Origin: Sinohyriopsis cumingii
Taxonomy: Eukaryota > Mollusca > Bivalvia > Unionida > Unionidae
Direction: 5' to 3'
Assembly: GCA_028554795.2 (NCBI GenBank)
Contig: CM068832.1
Location: forward strand, 90,715,427 to 90,779,426
DNA length: 64,000 nt
Shown here: in pieces, positions 34,829 to 50,606 of the stretch
How positions within the stretch are numbered: position 1 is the first letter of the stretch
How the letters are laid out: each line of letters begins with the position of its first letter
Program-made: the position numbers and the translations under genes
Notes under the pieces: generated by a model
Database searches by the model: none
What the model saw: only the letters and a program-made list of their open reading frames with translations
What the model was told of the DNA's origin: nothing

Positions 34829-35249
34829 TTTAAACAAAGGCAAGCATGAGTAAGACGGAGTTTAAGCAAAGGCAAAGCACGAGTAAGACATAAGACGGAG
34901 TTTAAACAAAAGCAAGCACGAGTAAGACGGAGTTTAAACAAAGGCAAGCATGAGTAAGACGGAGTTTAAACAAAGGCAATCACGAGAAAGAGATTTGAAA
35001 CAAAGGCAAGCACGAGTAAGACAGGTTTGAAACAAAGGCAAGCACGAGTAATACAGATTTGAAACAAAGGCAAGCACGAGTAAGACGGAGTTTAAACAAA
35101 GGCAAGCACTAGTAAGGCGGAGTTGAAACAAAGGCAAGCACGAGTAAGACGGAGTTTAAACAAAGGCAAGCACGAGTAAGACAGATTTGAAACAAAGGCA
35201 GGCATGAGTAAGACGGAATTTAAACAATGGCATGCATGAGTAAGACGGG
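34829..35249. repeat. 32-bp minisatellite, about 13 copies
   Basis: Units read gagtttaaacaaaggcaagc followed by acgagtaagacg. Variants use gatttgaaac in place of gtttaaac, in runs of adjacent units. The minus-strand Cys/Leu-rich frame across it is an artefact. Confidence 0.93.
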
Positions 35250-37281
<2,032 letters not shown>

Positions 37282-37282
37282 C

Positions 37283-37321
<39 letters not shown>
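37282..37321. repeat. (AAT)n microsatellite
   Basis: Thirteen AAT units. Confidence 0.95.
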
Positions 37322-37610
37322 TTGTAATGATGATGGTGATTACGATCACGTTCATAATGATGAACAATAATATAAGTAGACTATTTTCAGTCTACCAGCC
37401 TGAAACTGGACTGTGTATATATCTTATTGAATTTTGACATAGAAAACTCGAACGACCTGTCTTTCCATCTATGGTATAACACAGTGGGCATGAACGGCGT
37501 TTGGGAGTGGCAAGTGGGGCGACCTCCCCAGGCCCCGCTCTTGAGATGGGGGTGGGGGGTGGCCGCGCTTCAGGCCTAAGGTCGTCCTTATAAGTTTGTC
37601 AAGTTATATT

Positions 37611-37873
37611 GGGCCCCCCCGCCCGAGCGGCTGAGTGGTCTAAAGCGCTCACCGTTCCAGATCACTGCCATCTCACCTCTGTCTGCGTGGGTTCGAGTCC
37701 AAGGCTCGGCTAGCGTGGGTACTTGGGAAAGCCTGCCAGTAGCTTCTCGTGGGTCAGTGGTTCTTCCCTGGGTTTTCCAGGGTTCTTCCTCCACCAGTTA
37801 TACTGGCCTCCATGTATAGCCTATCTTGTGCTGAAAAATGGCGTTAAACCCTAGAACAACAACAACAACAACA
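37611..37873 (+). mobile_element. SINE family 2, full length
   Basis: The head gcccgagcggctgagtggtc (A box) and gtgggttcgagtccaa (B box) is well kept and again has class II tRNA spacing. The body blocks gtgggtcagtggttcttccc, ggttcttcctccaccag and tatagcctatcttgtgctga and the (AAC)n tail match the 20-kb copy. Flanks gttatatt (37603-37610) and gctatatt (37875-37882) are a likely target duplication with one difference. Confidence 0.9.
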
Positions 37874-37882
37874 GGCTATATT

Positions 37883-40800
37883 CTCCAGTATATTGGAAAC
37901 GCTGATACAGGCCGCACGTAATGCATGCAAAGTTGCGAAGTCAACTTAGTCAACTTCGTAACGCAATAAACAGATGGCAGCACAGATGCAGACAGACGCA
38001 ACCATTTTCTCAACGCTTCCAGCGGGCAACGGCTGTCCGATAACTTGGATCTCAGTTTTTTAAATTTTCGCCGGGTTGCGCGGAAGCCGCTGGGCTAGGC
38101 GGGTGATGTCCCGTCTATCTCTAGTCCATGGTCATTCCTGTCCAGGTACCCGGATAGCCTATAGATACCACAGCAACTTAGTTTAGTCTGCTTCTTGAAA
38201 CATATCAGTGTTTGCAGTAGCATACCAATCGAGATACCGATACTCTGGCCCCGCGCGGTCATGGATGGCCCTAGGACCCGCGTACTCCTAACGCCGCCTC
38301 TGACAGTGGAAAAGCGAAAATTCCCGATCATGCAGAATACAAATGTTGGTGAGTGCGCGCTTACTCGGGCGCAGTCAGAGTAATAAACGAAACGAGCAAT
38401 TGAAATCGTGACAACGTACGATATTAGCGTTCATCTGTAATAAGCATTCTTTATTACGTGGAGAAGAGTAATTTCAGTGGATATTGAACCACAGGTTTAC
38501 AAACATAACCGCTCTGTACATTCTCCTAAACGGCAGTAAAAATAACATACAGATCGCTTACATAATAAAGGTAAATGCATAACCTAATTGTTCTTAACAT
38601 TGCACGTGATGAGTCTGGATCCTATTCAGTTCTGCCCGATTGCCCCTGACGCTAATTAGCATGCATGTACATTTACATTTGCTGTAAATTGAGACAAAGG
38701 AAGGTTACTTTTTCGGTCTGAACTAGTAAATATGTTTATCTTTTCGGTTCCAAATCTTTCTGACGATGAACTTTACAGTTATGTAGCTGAAATAAAGTTC
38801 ATACCTGTGTGGGATCTATTTAAAGTTACCACATTTTCCATGATGCATTTGAGGTGAAAATTCTGATAAAATATACTTAAAAAGTCCCATTAAATTGATA
38901 GATTGTATAAAGACAGTTTTATATCAAAATTTTTTGCTGATGACGCCATTTTCGGGGCAGCAGTTTCATCATAGTTAAACTGTTGGATAACAGAAGTATC
39001 AAGAAATTTCCTTAATGGCCTACCGGCAAGCTTAATCTTCTTCATTTTCTTTTATACTCAGATAACTACTGTCTGTTATAAAACTGTGCAACATGGCCGA
39101 TGAGAAGAGTGGTTTGAAAATAATGACTTATTTGTAAGAAGAGTAAATTGTATCATGATACATTTGACGTACTCAGACCTTAATAATAAAACACGCTGTA
39201 GTTATACCCTCAAAGATACCATCACTTAATGAGGTACCAAAAACTGAAGCATTGCAAATTAAGAATCCAGTTTTTATTATAAATAGAGTTGCCAAAGATG
39301 ACACCAAGTGCAATTTCTTTACAGTTAATAGAGGAACAAGTTAAAGGTCTTTTGGTGATTACAATAGGTATCCCCAAATAGCAGACTGATGTAAACGGCA
39401 ATGCGAGCCCCCAGCCCCCCCCCCCCCCAAGTCGGAAGCATCCGGCAATTCACGGCCAGTTTAGTCCTGAATCTGTTACTTGGATTAGGATTGTCTTTGT
39501 ACGCTATTGTACTCTAATGCTCCCAGGTCAACCTTTTCTGCTTGCACCGCAGATGATAAATGTGTTATTTCGGTTCTCACCTCTAGCTGAGCACGAGTGA
39601 CGTACATATTGTTGCTGTGTTACACAATGCTCAAAGTGTTTGTAACGGCGTTTGTGCTGAAATCAACCCTGTGCTAAAAAAAAGGCCATGATGTCACCAC
39701 CACCCCCTCCTTTTTCCAGGCTGATTTTTATTCCGCCATACAATTGTTCGAACAAAGCATGCCGCTACTCGTAGATTTATTTAACGTCTTCTCATACCAT
39801 TTATCGCTTACTACATCCGCTATTATATTTTTGTCTCTCGCTACCTTAATATAGTCTTGGACTATATAAATAGTAACAAAAATACTAAGAAGAAAAATAA
39901 TTATACCAATGATGTCATGTAAACATGTAAACTACATAGTTAAATGATTATAGTTTTAAAATCTTTCGTACTTGTTCACACTTTATTATATGATATTTGT
40001 TGCGCTCACGAAATGGATAAAATCACGAAAGAAAGAAATTATTTCAATGCACATTCTTTTAAAAATGATTGGCTGTGTGGTGTTATGTATATGTATATTT
40101 TCTGTAACATATAGTATATAATTTTGCTTTTAATTTTCATAAATTTTATTCATGGTCATAAACTGTATAGAATATGTTTTGTTATAAATTGTGTGCATAA
40201 TTTGGCTCTGTTAAAAACGCAAACCACACATGATCTATACATAGTTGTTTAAGTATGCGTGGACAATTGGTAATAATAATAATAATAATAATAGTAATAA
40301 GACATAAAATAGCGCCTATGGCATCTTTTCTCAGTGACTGATGGGATATCGATGTTTCCACACTAATTATATGGATTCTCACTGGTTGCTTGATGTCATG
40401 TGAATATAGTTAGTTTATCTAAAATCAATAGTGTATGTTGTCAAATGGGGTCTATTGCGAATTACAGTTGCAATATACGGTGTATAGAAGGAGAAAATTG
40501 AGCATTCACTTTCATTCCGATTTCTGGAGTCATTCTCACTTTTGTGTTCCTGATGTAAGTTTGCCGACATATTTTACTTTGTACTTAGATACTTTTTCGA
40601 GAGGAAAACCATTTGGGATGTTCAGTGGTGATAGAAAGTGCTCATTGTTTGGACTCAAATTATTCTAGAACTGTTATAAATTATTTGAAAGAATTATGGA
40701 CAACGGCATCTTGACCATGTCACGGTTCATGGAAGACCAGCTCATTTTCGCTATTGAAAATTATAAGGGACTTTTCACTCGTTTAGGACTTTCTTAGACC

Positions 40801-41149
40801 TTTATAATGATAAATTTGGATTCACATCATTTTAATGTATGTTCCTCTCACATTTTTCATTTATCACTTTCATAATCAACTTGTTTCTATAGTTTTTCTG
40901 TTTTTAAGTTTGTTACCACAAAGTTGTAACAATGGATTGAATTCATTTCTTTTTCAGCTACATCATATGTTACATTAATTGTGCGCCCATTAAAATTGTA
41001 TTTTTTGTAGATTTTATTGCAGTGTTTTATATACACTACATCTAGCTGTTACTGCGTAGCAATGTTTTGGGTTTATTTTAAATTTTGGAATAAATGTAAG
41101 TAGATAAAAAAAAATCTTTCTTTTTTTAACATGTTATATTCCTTATTTT
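37883..41149. other. anonymous sequence
   Basis: No exon, RNA gene or recognised element. It contains a run of about 16 C near 39414-39428 and an (AAT)n run at 40271-40292. Short frames at 38095-38383, 40182-40382 and 40435-40668 have no support. Confidence 0.45.
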
Positions 41150-41345
41150 ATTTTATTAATGATTTTTTAATTTATTTTATGTCATGAAAAAGCTGTGTTT
41201 AATTTATTTTTTGCCATTACAAATCTGTTTTTAAATTATTTAATGCAATACAAGGCTCTGTTTAATTTATATTAGAACATTAAAGACTATGTTTTATTTA
41301 TTTGATGCCATTACAGGATGTATTTATTTTATTTCACAATTAAAC
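41150..41345. repeat. degenerate ~48-bp T-rich repeat, four to five copies
   Basis: Variants of gctgtgtttaatttatttt and atgccattacaaggct alternate at about 45-50 bp steps. The array is old and diverged. Confidence 0.6.
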
Positions 41346-43262
41346 AATAACATACATTATTTTAATTAATACAATTACATGTGTTTTGCATCGACACTGG
41401 GTTTATGACCAGTATGGCAGATACCTTGCAGATAGCCGTTCGTTTAGGCACAAATAACGACGTAGTGGTTTATTTTTGGCATGCTGTCTTTGTCATCGTG
41501 TCCTTTGGCAAGACACTTCTTGCTTATCCTTCTCCGTTTAATGACGTAAACCAGACATAATGTGTATCGGAGACTCACCCCCGAACACTTCAAAGAACAA
41601 AAACCGTATTCAAAAAGTATTGGGTAATATTCCAGGTTTCTATATATCCTTCCCTTTTCTAGGGCAACTCTAAAATAACCTAATGAAACCCTTATTGAGA
41701 ACGTGAAACAATAATTCAATTGAAACTTTTACATTGTATCGAGATCTTGCATTCCTACATATTTTCTAGTATCTATACACTAAAAAATTACACACATTAG
41801 TCTACTTCCATTAAAACTAGAAAGAGAACAATAGACTTCGAATTTTATTGAATAATTTCACACGGAATTTGCAATATTTTGCCGTACCATCATAAATTTG
41901 CTACCAATAGAAACGAATAACAGCATGAATACATAATTTACGTGTCGTTTCCATCAAAATGGGATTACTAATTGCTGAATAAATGAAAATAACACATTCC
42001 AAGATATAATTCCGCATACTTATGCTGATCGTGGAACATAATGGTTGGAGGAAAGATTGGTTAATAGAATATTTAACCCATAATCAGTTAGTTCACAAAA
42101 GCGAAATATACGTAGTGCGATATCTGAGGTGTGTAATAATGACTCATCACTTAATAGGTAATATCACTAGTCGTACTTTTTAAAACTATTTGTACATATA
42201 TATTATGTGCGTTATGCCAATTTAATGTTTATCATGCATTTGTTGAATAAACCTTTGCATAACATACATATAAATTCAAGGTAGCACTGTACTGTTGGTA
42301 GTGTATATAGTCATATTGGAACATTATTTACGGGACATTCGGGCACCTCAAAATGACAACATACACGACCGAAATGATATCTAAATAGCGATATGACTAA
42401 CGCACGGATATTTACAATATCTATATATCCGACAAATGTGTATATGGCCTCGGACTCCTTGTAAACAGTATGCTTCTGTTGCCTGTCTTGGACAGGCCAC
42501 AACCGTCTAACCATTGCGGAAAATAAATATTAGAATGCTCATCTATAATCGCCTGGCACGGCGTTTTTAATAAGGGACATAATATGGGAAAGGGCTCTGG
42601 CAGCCATTATGTGAGTGCCCTTTGTCCAAAATCGAGTTAATGACTATTTTTAGGAACTGACGTAAGTGCGTGTGACGTATAATTAAGATTCAATGTACAA
42701 CAGTTACTGAATGCTATTCTCTCTTCTTCCGCAAAGTTTAACCAATCTAGACACGTCGAGCAATTAAAAAGCAGAAAACATGTTTAAACAAATGTCAAAT
42801 ATGAAATATAACTCCCGACCTATCAATATTGTAAATGTTGCATTCTGGGTGTACTTCGGTTATTTGTTTCAGCATTGTTTGATAATGCTGTGATTTGAAG
42901 AAGAAAAAAATGCGAAGAGAAAGCGTCTTTAAACTTTTAACACTGCATATAACACGACAAATATATATAAATAACGGGATAAATGCGTTCTTCTTTCAAT
43001 CAGACATTAGTTTATGTTTCAGAGTATGGAAAGGTGAGGCGTCTGCAGAACTGAAACGATTAGGAAACGTGGTCACCGATTGATGATGCCAACATTGTAG
43101 CTGCCAGTCAAATAATGAAAGCCCATGAAACAAATCTTCCTTGATCTAGAAAAAGGAAGCTGATGTTTCATTATAACACAATGTTCATTCGTCTGAATAG
43201 CATAATAGAGCCTAATTAAATATAGAGTCTAGGAAACTCTTACCCTCATTGTGTGATGGGTG
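41346..43262. other. anonymous sequence
   Basis: No supported feature. The minus-strand frames at 41444-41719 and 42311-42514 and the plus-strand frame at 42895-43083 show no domain. Confidence 0.45.
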
Positions 43263-43517
43263 ATGAAATATAAAAAAAAAAATCTTGTCTTGAAATAGTG
43301 CTATCGTGGAATAATTGAAATATAAAATAGTCCTTGTCTGAAAACAGTGATATCATGGAATACTTGAAATATAAAATTCCTTGTCTGAAAACAGTACGAT
43401 TGTGGAATACTTGAAATAAGTAATTCCTTGTCTGAAAATAGTGCTATCATGGAATAATTGAAAACAAAAATATTCCTTGTCTTGAAACAGTGCTATCGTG
43501 GAATAATCTAAATATAA
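43263..43517. repeat. ~45-55-bp minisatellite, five copies
   Basis: The units contain ccttgtctgaaaacagtgct, atcatggaatacttgaaata and taaaat, with length changes between copies. Confidence 0.88.
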
Positions 43518-44047
43518 AGTATAGATGATCAGTATAGTATATTCATTCCCTAAGTAAAATCAATCTATTTAGCACATCTCTCTCTTTCGTTCTACATATT
43601 TCAGCATGTTCCCGTTACTATAGAACTACAATTTACTATAAATTGACAATTTCCATTACAATTCATGTAGAGAATAAAAATGGTCTACACTCATTTTACG
43701 AAATGACGCCTAGTTTCAATACGGCATCAAAGCTCGGCATACTTTAATATATAACTGTTGTACCAATAACTGGCTTGAAGAATGAATTCAATGCCATGTA
43801 TTAAGCCAATAATCTCATTCTTTCTAACAAAAATGTGGTTTTTCGAATAATTAATTTGAGACCTACATTCAAACCACAGTTATAGTATTAAAAAGTGCTA
43901 CAAGAAAAGAAAAATGGTACGGACGTATTTGTTTTAATAAACGGTAAGAATTGAAGGAGTATTTCTTTTCATGCAAAGCAAATACAATCATGAGGTATCC
44001 GAAAAAAATACCTCACTACATATGTACATTTGCATCTAAACAGTACA
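43518..44047. other. anonymous AT-rich sequence
   Basis: No supported feature. Confidence 0.5.
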
Positions 44048-44059
44048 CGAAATTACAGC

Positions 44060-44280
44060 TAACATCTGCCTAGCTAGGCGCTCAGCATTAAGGGGTTAGT
44101 GTTAGGACTGGTCGGACTGGTGTCAGGATAATGTGACTGTGTGGGACATCATGCTACATGTCTGCGTCATGATGCCCCAGTGCTAGACATCACTATAAAC
44201 CGCCACACTGCAGACATCGTAGCGATATGACTGAAATCTTTTTAACGCTACGCTAAAAATACAAACCACACACAGACACA
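44060..44280 (+). mobile_element. SINE family 1, 5'-truncated, with target duplication
   Basis: The body blocks ggcgctcagcattaaggggt, ctggtgtcaggataatgtga and tgccccagtgctagacatca are present, and the end runs into cacacacagacaca. The tRNA head is missing. Flanks cgaaattacagc (44048-44059) and cgaacttacagc (44281-44292) match at 11 of 12 bases, so the element was truncated on insertion. Confidence 0.9.
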
Positions 44281-44499
44281 CGAACTTACAGCGCTGTTTA
44301 AAACTGGAAGTCGCTAACTCAGAAACTCATTTCTAATAACAAGAAACATTCTCGTCATTAATCTTACACAAACATGATTTCATTATCTTTGTATTAGATT
44401 AAAAAAGGAAACCGTGTTAGGAGTTATAACACAAATTAAATATCATTTTTCAGATTATGAACGACGAGTTATTTACAGACTACTCGGATATGTGAAAGT

Positions 44500-44690
44500 G
44501 CTGTGGCTCAGTTGTTAGCGTGTTAGACTCAGGACTGAAAGACTGCTGGGTCGAATCTTACCATCGGATAAACCTGGGTTAGCTACTGTGGTGTGTCCAT
44601 GGGCAAGGCATATTACATCAATTGCCTTGGCACTAAATAGCCAACATATTTAGCTGTACCGTAAAGCACCAAACCAAACTAAATTATTCA
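44500..44690 (+). mobile_element. tRNA-derived SINE, family 3
   Basis: The head gtggctcagttgttagcgtg (A box) and ctgggtcgaatctt (B box) is tRNA-like. The body has gtgtgtccatgggcaaggca, a phrase typical of another widespread animal tRNA-SINE type, and the end is accaaaccaaacta. It differs from families 1 and 2. The 60-kb minus-strand element is a likely relative. Confidence 0.7.
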
Positions 44691-46789
44691 GATATTTACG
44701 GGTTGACTGCTTCATAGACGAGTACATTCGTAAGGAAATATTCCCATAGCTATACTAAAACTTGCCATGACGATGGAACACGTAATAAATTTGTCATCAA
44801 CTCTGACTTGGCTGCAATTACGATTGCACAATATTGCTGCGGCATATAGCAATATATCCATACGCACAAAAGTGTCATTCTCTTTTATCACATGAATGTA
44901 ACCTAACACCAGCTGGTTAAATCATAAATAATACTAAACGTATTCATGCATCAGATAATGTGCTATAGATTGTATCGAACTATCCAGTAATTTGGTACGT
45001 TATTTGAGTTTTAGGCTCACTTCTGCATTGCTTCTTCAAACATAATCCTAAGCATCAACAATTTCAAAAAGTTCTAAACAAAACCTTGATTTAAAATTCA
45101 CGATCTCTTTCGCTTACTTAGATCTCGAAAGCAAAACAAACAATTATATCGAAAAAAAGACCGGGTTGATATATGCGCGCCCTTTTTGAGAGATCCTACA
45201 TGCGCGATGATGGAAACAAGAGGGTCCTTTCCTACCTGCTGTGTTCAGGCTGGAATAGATGGTATACATTGATTGTCGATTTTGTATTAGGCAGCATTTA
45301 ATCGACAATAAAGGTGTTACAAGGATCACTGCGGCTTACGCATCACTGATGTAAAACCACAGCATATACAGGCGGGCAAAAAAGAACTAAGTAAATTTTT
45401 GGTTTTGGATATCAATTGTTTCACAGGACAGAGCATGAATATAGACATAGTTCGAGAAATCTTAAAATTCCATTACAAGAAGAATTGTAGAATACGGCAT
45501 ATTAATTGTCTCAGGGCTATGCCACCAAGATGACCAAATGTTCCATTTAAAATCACAGGGTCAGTCCTGTTGGTACACGTCAATATCGTAACGGCAGATA
45601 GAGCTTTATATACTGTGTTATCGATCTAGTTTTAACGTCTCAAGAATTTATAAAATTTATCGAATAAATGTAGCATAATTATGAAGAATATGACACACAC
45701 GGAATAATTGATCAAAATTTTAAAACATTTTTTAATGGTCTACTTTCGTGCAGATTCAATATTTTTCAGTTGAAGCACGAAGTATACGCACGTGTTCGTA
45801 GACTTCCTCTTTAAAGAAAAATATACAAAGGAAGAAGAAATAAGCACACACACAAAACGCGTAAAGCGAAAAACTTACCTCTACCTCGAAATATCTTCTT
45901 CATTACGATGTTTTTGATATGAAGACCAACAGTGCTTAGAAGTGTTGTCATTACATATTATTCCAGAATCTGTCTCAGTTTTAAAGACAATAATTATCCG
46001 CCTTCGTTAATTATTTTATCAGTGATCATATTCTCAATATAGAACGGGCAAAGACAATTATAATACCACTTATTTTTCTTATGTGTATGAATATACGAGT
46101 GATAGAACAATTAATTTTATTCAAGTGAAATATAATAACATCAATTATCCCTACAATCGCTCTCCAAAGAGACTTCATCGGGAATACATTTTTTTAAGTC
46201 ATCGATCCGCTTGATATTAAAGGTGATTATAGGTTGAAGGAGGTGTGGATGGGCTTGCCAGATGGGGATTTTATTTGAGTTCCAGAAGGAAAATCGAAAA
46301 CTTAATGTCACTCCGTCAAACCAACCCTAATATTCCATTGCTAAAAGATATTAGATTTAATGCCACGGGGATTTTACATATGAAAAATATATTTGTTAGT
46401 GGCTTATTTCTCTGTTTTTGGACTAGACGTAAAAGGAAGTAAACACATTTATGTACCTCAACAACGCTGTATTATAAAAGTTACGAATGGCTTGTTATAT
46501 GTTTCTTGTTTCTTTCAACCTGTAAATACGATGACTGCCTACATATAGACAAAATAATGTAACATAAAATGATCTGCAGTTGCGCGTGCAGCACACAAGA
46601 CACCTGCAAATATATGCGTGTGACGCAAAATAGCAAAACGACAGTGACGTAAAAATGTCGGAGGAGGAAGACATTTCTACTACTAAGCAAAATCTGGGCG
46701 CTCTTAGGGTATCCTCTGGTCGATATCAAGGCCGAATCGGGCAACGTTTACAAATGTAATTCTCTGTCATATCCTTCAATTTTGTGGTT
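44691..46789. other. anonymous sequence
   Basis: A minus-strand frame at 44712-44909 ends in a stop and has several hydrophobic segments, but I found no splice or family support. The 45144-45329 and 46481-46744 frames are likewise unsupported. Confidence 0.4.
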
Positions 46790-47520
46790 GTTTTCGTCGT
46801 TTTAAAGATGACTGCTAATCCATGAAAGAAGACACAATGTCTGAAGGACCATTATATGCAACTGGTGAGCGCGAAAGTGACTGTTGTGAAGGAGACTACT
46901 GATAAAAATGCTTAACACACACTGGAAGATATTTATATTACCACAGGCGTTTATTCATCAGCTATTTTTTAAATAGAATAATTAGAAGCTCTGAAAAGTT
47001 TGTGCAAGATGGGTCCCGCCTTTGTTGACGGTTGTTTAAAATCGGGATCGGATTGAAATCGCAAAGCAGCTACTCGCCAGATATTAAAGACAGACCAGAG
47101 ACGCTTTTCAAAGACAGACCAGAGACGCTTTTCAAAGAGATTGTCACAGATGAAGAGTCATTGATTTATTGTTTTGAACCTGACTAAAGAGAAAACAAAA
47201 AAGTCTGAATCGGAGAAAATGAGCAGAGACCACAAATCGCCTCACTGAGTTGGACTATCATCAGGGTTGTATACGTATTATTTTGAGGCAAAATGCCTGG
47301 TCGTCCTGGTACCTGCATCAGACAATTTCATGCTTCCAAAGCTTTGCCAAAAGTTGTGAAACGCATCTAATGACCTGTCCCGGTACAACGGGTATCCAAT
47401 TACCTCATGACGATGCATCGACTCATAAATATACGCCATCGTGACACAGGAGCACAGCATGGATACATTACCATATGCCTCAGACAGACTTGATTTAACT
47501 TTAGTGATTTTTGGCTGAAT
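46790..47520 (+). mobile_element. mariner transposase relic (Tc1/mariner superfamily)
   Basis: Read in pieces on the plus strand: KVTVVKETTDKN and TTGVYSS near 46880-46960 match the helix-turn-helix region. ARWVPPLLTVV at about 47006-47040 is the mariner WVPHELT signature, and RDRIEIAKQLLARY follows. IVTDEESLIYCFEPD (47140-47190) is the first catalytic block, where the expected GDE reads as DEE. LPYASDRLDLTLVIFG near 47475-47520 matches the PYSPDLAPSDYHLF block with the last catalytic D. Frameshifts and stops break it, and a 24-bp piece (agacagaccagagacgcttt...) is doubled at 47088-47135. Terminal inverted repeats were not found. It is a dead, old copy. Confidence 0.85.
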
Positions 47521-47875
47521 CTAATTATAAACATTGTGAGAGTTTGGATATCCACTGATAAAATTTTCAAAATGATGAAAAATGTTCGAATGATCAGGAA
47601 ATAAGCCTTATAGGTAAATGTGGGAAAGACACTTCTTGTATTAAAATATGTATAACATGTTTTAAAAAGCATCTTTCGAATATCTTTCCAATATAATTAG
47701 TAGAAGTATCGGCCTACTGATAGGAACTTGATGGATATCACTTTTCTTATATAGACAAATCAAATTTACAAGATTCATCTGACTGGAAATATTTTATCTT
47801 TCAATTATGTTTTTCTTTTTAAACCTTCATTGGTATCGTCATCACTTGACTAGCACCATATACATCAAACTTATT
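47521..47875. other. anonymous AT-rich sequence
   Basis: No supported feature; the 3' end of the mariner copy may lie here. Confidence 0.45.
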
Positions 47876-48085
47876 CCTGGCAGTCGATTTAACGTAATTG
47901 TTCATGTTGTTGATTTATTCCTAAAAGTTGATTTAACGTAATTGTTCATGTTGTTGATTTATTCCTAAAAGTTGATATAACGTAATTGTTCATGTTGTTG
48001 GTTTTATTTAAAGTTGATTTAACATAATTGTTTATGTTGTTGAATTTATTCCTGAAAGTTGATTTAATATAATTGTTTATGTTGC
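47876..48085. repeat. 44-bp minisatellite, about five copies
   Basis: Units are gttgatttaacgtaattgtt, catgttgttgatttattcc and taaaa, with starts near 47883, 47927 and 47971. The Asn-rich minus-strand frame over it is an artefact. Confidence 0.92.
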
Positions 48086-49146
48086 TGATTTTTTTTACGA
48101 AAAATATTTTAGCATTATTGTTCGTTTTGTTCAATGTAGTTGAGAATCTAACCAGATTTATCATTCGGACTGATGGTAACAATTGTAGATACAATGCATA
48201 AAATGTTAAACTAGAAATTTAGAAATTAGATTGTTTTTCTGTTACTGGGTTACCGTCGTTATTGAATTGCAAAATGGCCATACATTAACTCATTATTAAG
48301 TCATTACATTGTTTGAAATCAGCTTTGTTGTAAAGCTTTTAATAATAATAATAATAATAATAATAATAGATATATCAATATTTATTATACACTAGTATGA
48401 CATATCGATTTGTATATCATTAATCATAACAACAGGACAGAGTAATGTTTATGTTGTAGTATCCGTTCACTTTGAATGAGAGGAGATATTTCGTAAATAG
48501 TATCTGATTAGTAAACTTAGAAAAAATAGAGGGCTTCACGAGTCAACATTGAAATCTCCTGGTTACATGTGTCACCAATGAAGTCAGTTAGGGTTCCACT
48601 ACTATCCCACGTGAGAGTAAACTGACCTGAACTTCACATCTATAGCTACTTTATCACCAGGCAATTCGACCTCAGCCTAAACGACGTCGATGTTATCGCA
48701 CTTGAGATGGTCAAATTGACGATTACGTTTTGTTAGATACATATACCACAATTCCTCTCCTATGACAATTTTTGTATTTTCAATACGGTTTGCTGAATAC
48801 AACAAGCCTCGATTCGTATGTATCCACATTAGAGTCAAGATGCTATTTGTTGCGACATAAAAAAAGAGAAACAGCCCGCGAACATATTTACAAGATATCC
48901 AGGAGTTCCAAATGAAGAGTGACATCTTGGATCTCCGAGTTGTTTTCGTAAAAGAGGTTTAAGAAAGCGCAACTATATACAACAGTACCAACATGAAAAA
49001 ATTACGATATCGATAATTGCCAAGGAAATGCGTTAGTAGACGAGAAAAGCACACATGAACGTGGATACTTGGAGAGTTCTGTATCTATGATTTGATTATG
49101 GTAGAACAAAAACCTTCTGTTGTTGGACAACTGCATGTAAAAAAAG

Positions 49147-49147
<1 letters not shown>
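48086..49147. other. anonymous sequence
   Basis: It contains an (AAT)n run at about 48339-48368. The minus-strand frame at 48677-48925 is unsupported. Confidence 0.45.

Positions 49148-49183
<36 letters not shown>
49148..49183. repeat. (GT)n microsatellite
   Basis: About 17 GT units with no SINE body attached on either side. Confidence 0.93.
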
Positions 49184-49184
<1 letters not shown>

Positions 49185-49267
49185 TTTGTGAAAACATGTG
49201 AAAAGATACATAATGGATTGCCAAATGTGTTGTAAACCAGTATGATACTCAGGAAAATGATACTAAG

Positions 49268-49742
49268 TCCTCCATCTGTCAATCATTGTATTGTAGACAC
49301 CCAGAAGTCATGCGTTTGTGGAATTCGACATAATCATTGTATAGTGGACATCTCTAAGTCATGCGTTTGTCACATTCTACATAACCAATGTATTGTGGAC
49401 ACCAATGAATAATGTGCTTGTCGTATTCTATGTAACAATGTATTGTGGACACCTAGAAATCATGCGTTTGTCTACTTCTATTCAACCAATGTATTGTGGA
49501 CACCGAGAAATCATGCGTTTGTCAGATTCTACGTAACCAATGTATTGTGGACACCACACAGAAATCATGCGTTTATAAATTCTACATAAACACTGTATTG
49601 TGGCCATCCGGAGGTCGTGCGTTTATCAAATTCTACATAAACACTGTATTGTGGCCATTCGGAGGTCGTGCGTTTCAAATTCTACATAAACACTGTATTG
49701 TGGCCATCCGGAAGTCGTGCGTTTCAAATTCTACATAAAATT
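49268..49742. repeat. ~50-bp minisatellite, nine to ten copies
   Basis: Units carry caatgtattgtggacaccca, gaaatcatgcgtttgtc and attctacgtaa. The last three units form a distinct subtype with ggccatccggaggtcgtgcg. Spacing there is 50-51 bp (tgcgttt at 49568, 49618, 49669). Confidence 0.93.
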
Positions 49743-50383
49743 CAATCCTGCTTAATACCGTCACAGACAAGGAACAGACAATGTTGCCATCAACATAAGA
49801 TATAAACTATCTGAATGTTGTCTACATCTGACAAGTAACAGGGGTGCTTTTGATGTTTCCCTTCTGTTGTTTTTTCTGATATGTTTGTTATAGTATGTGT
49901 TTAAATCATATTACATGGCCATCAACCAAAGAAGGACTGATTTCTACCTTTAACAGTATAAACCAAGTGTTTGAACTTTCCGTCTCATCAAAGTCATTAT
50001 TAACAAGTAATTGTATTAAAGATTGACGCTAGTATAAAAAAAAGGTTTCTTTGTTGACAGAAAGAAGGTACATTCGACATTCTTATAGCAATTTGCTTTC
50101 TTAATGACAATGAAGGTCAAGACAGTAAAATAGAACAGGAACATTATTATCATAGTTCAGCATTATAAAATAAAGTCCATCCAAACATAAAAAAATCACT
50201 AGCATATTTACTGGCATTTGGGAAAAATATTATAATAACTATAAAACAAATAGATTCGCATAAAATAACTGCCAATAAAAATGTATGGGTCCACAGTCAA
50301 AAGACACCCCCCCCCCAAAAAAAAAAAAAAGAATAAAAGCATTACAGCGTGTACATTTTGGAATGTAGACGAGGTGAGCTGAT
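49743..50383. other. anonymous sequence
   Basis: It contains a C9A13 run at about 50309-50331. No gene is seen. Confidence 0.45.
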
Positions 50384-50606
50384 CATGAACTACTGCCTAT
50401 TATATTATCTCCATCTTGGTGTTTATGCCCATCCAAGAGTTGTGTTATAAATATAAATCGTGAACTACTATCTTCCATCGCCATCATGATGTGTATGCCC
50501 ATCCAAGAGTTGTGTTATAAATATAAATCATGAACTACTACCTATCATTGCCATCATGGTGTTTATGCTCATCCAAGAGTTGTGTTATACATATCAATCT
50601 CAGCGG
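50384..50606. repeat. ~70-75-bp minisatellite, three copies
   Basis: The units share catgaactacta, gccatcatggtgtttatgcc and catccaagagttgtgttata, starting at 50384, 50459 and 50529. Confidence 0.93.
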
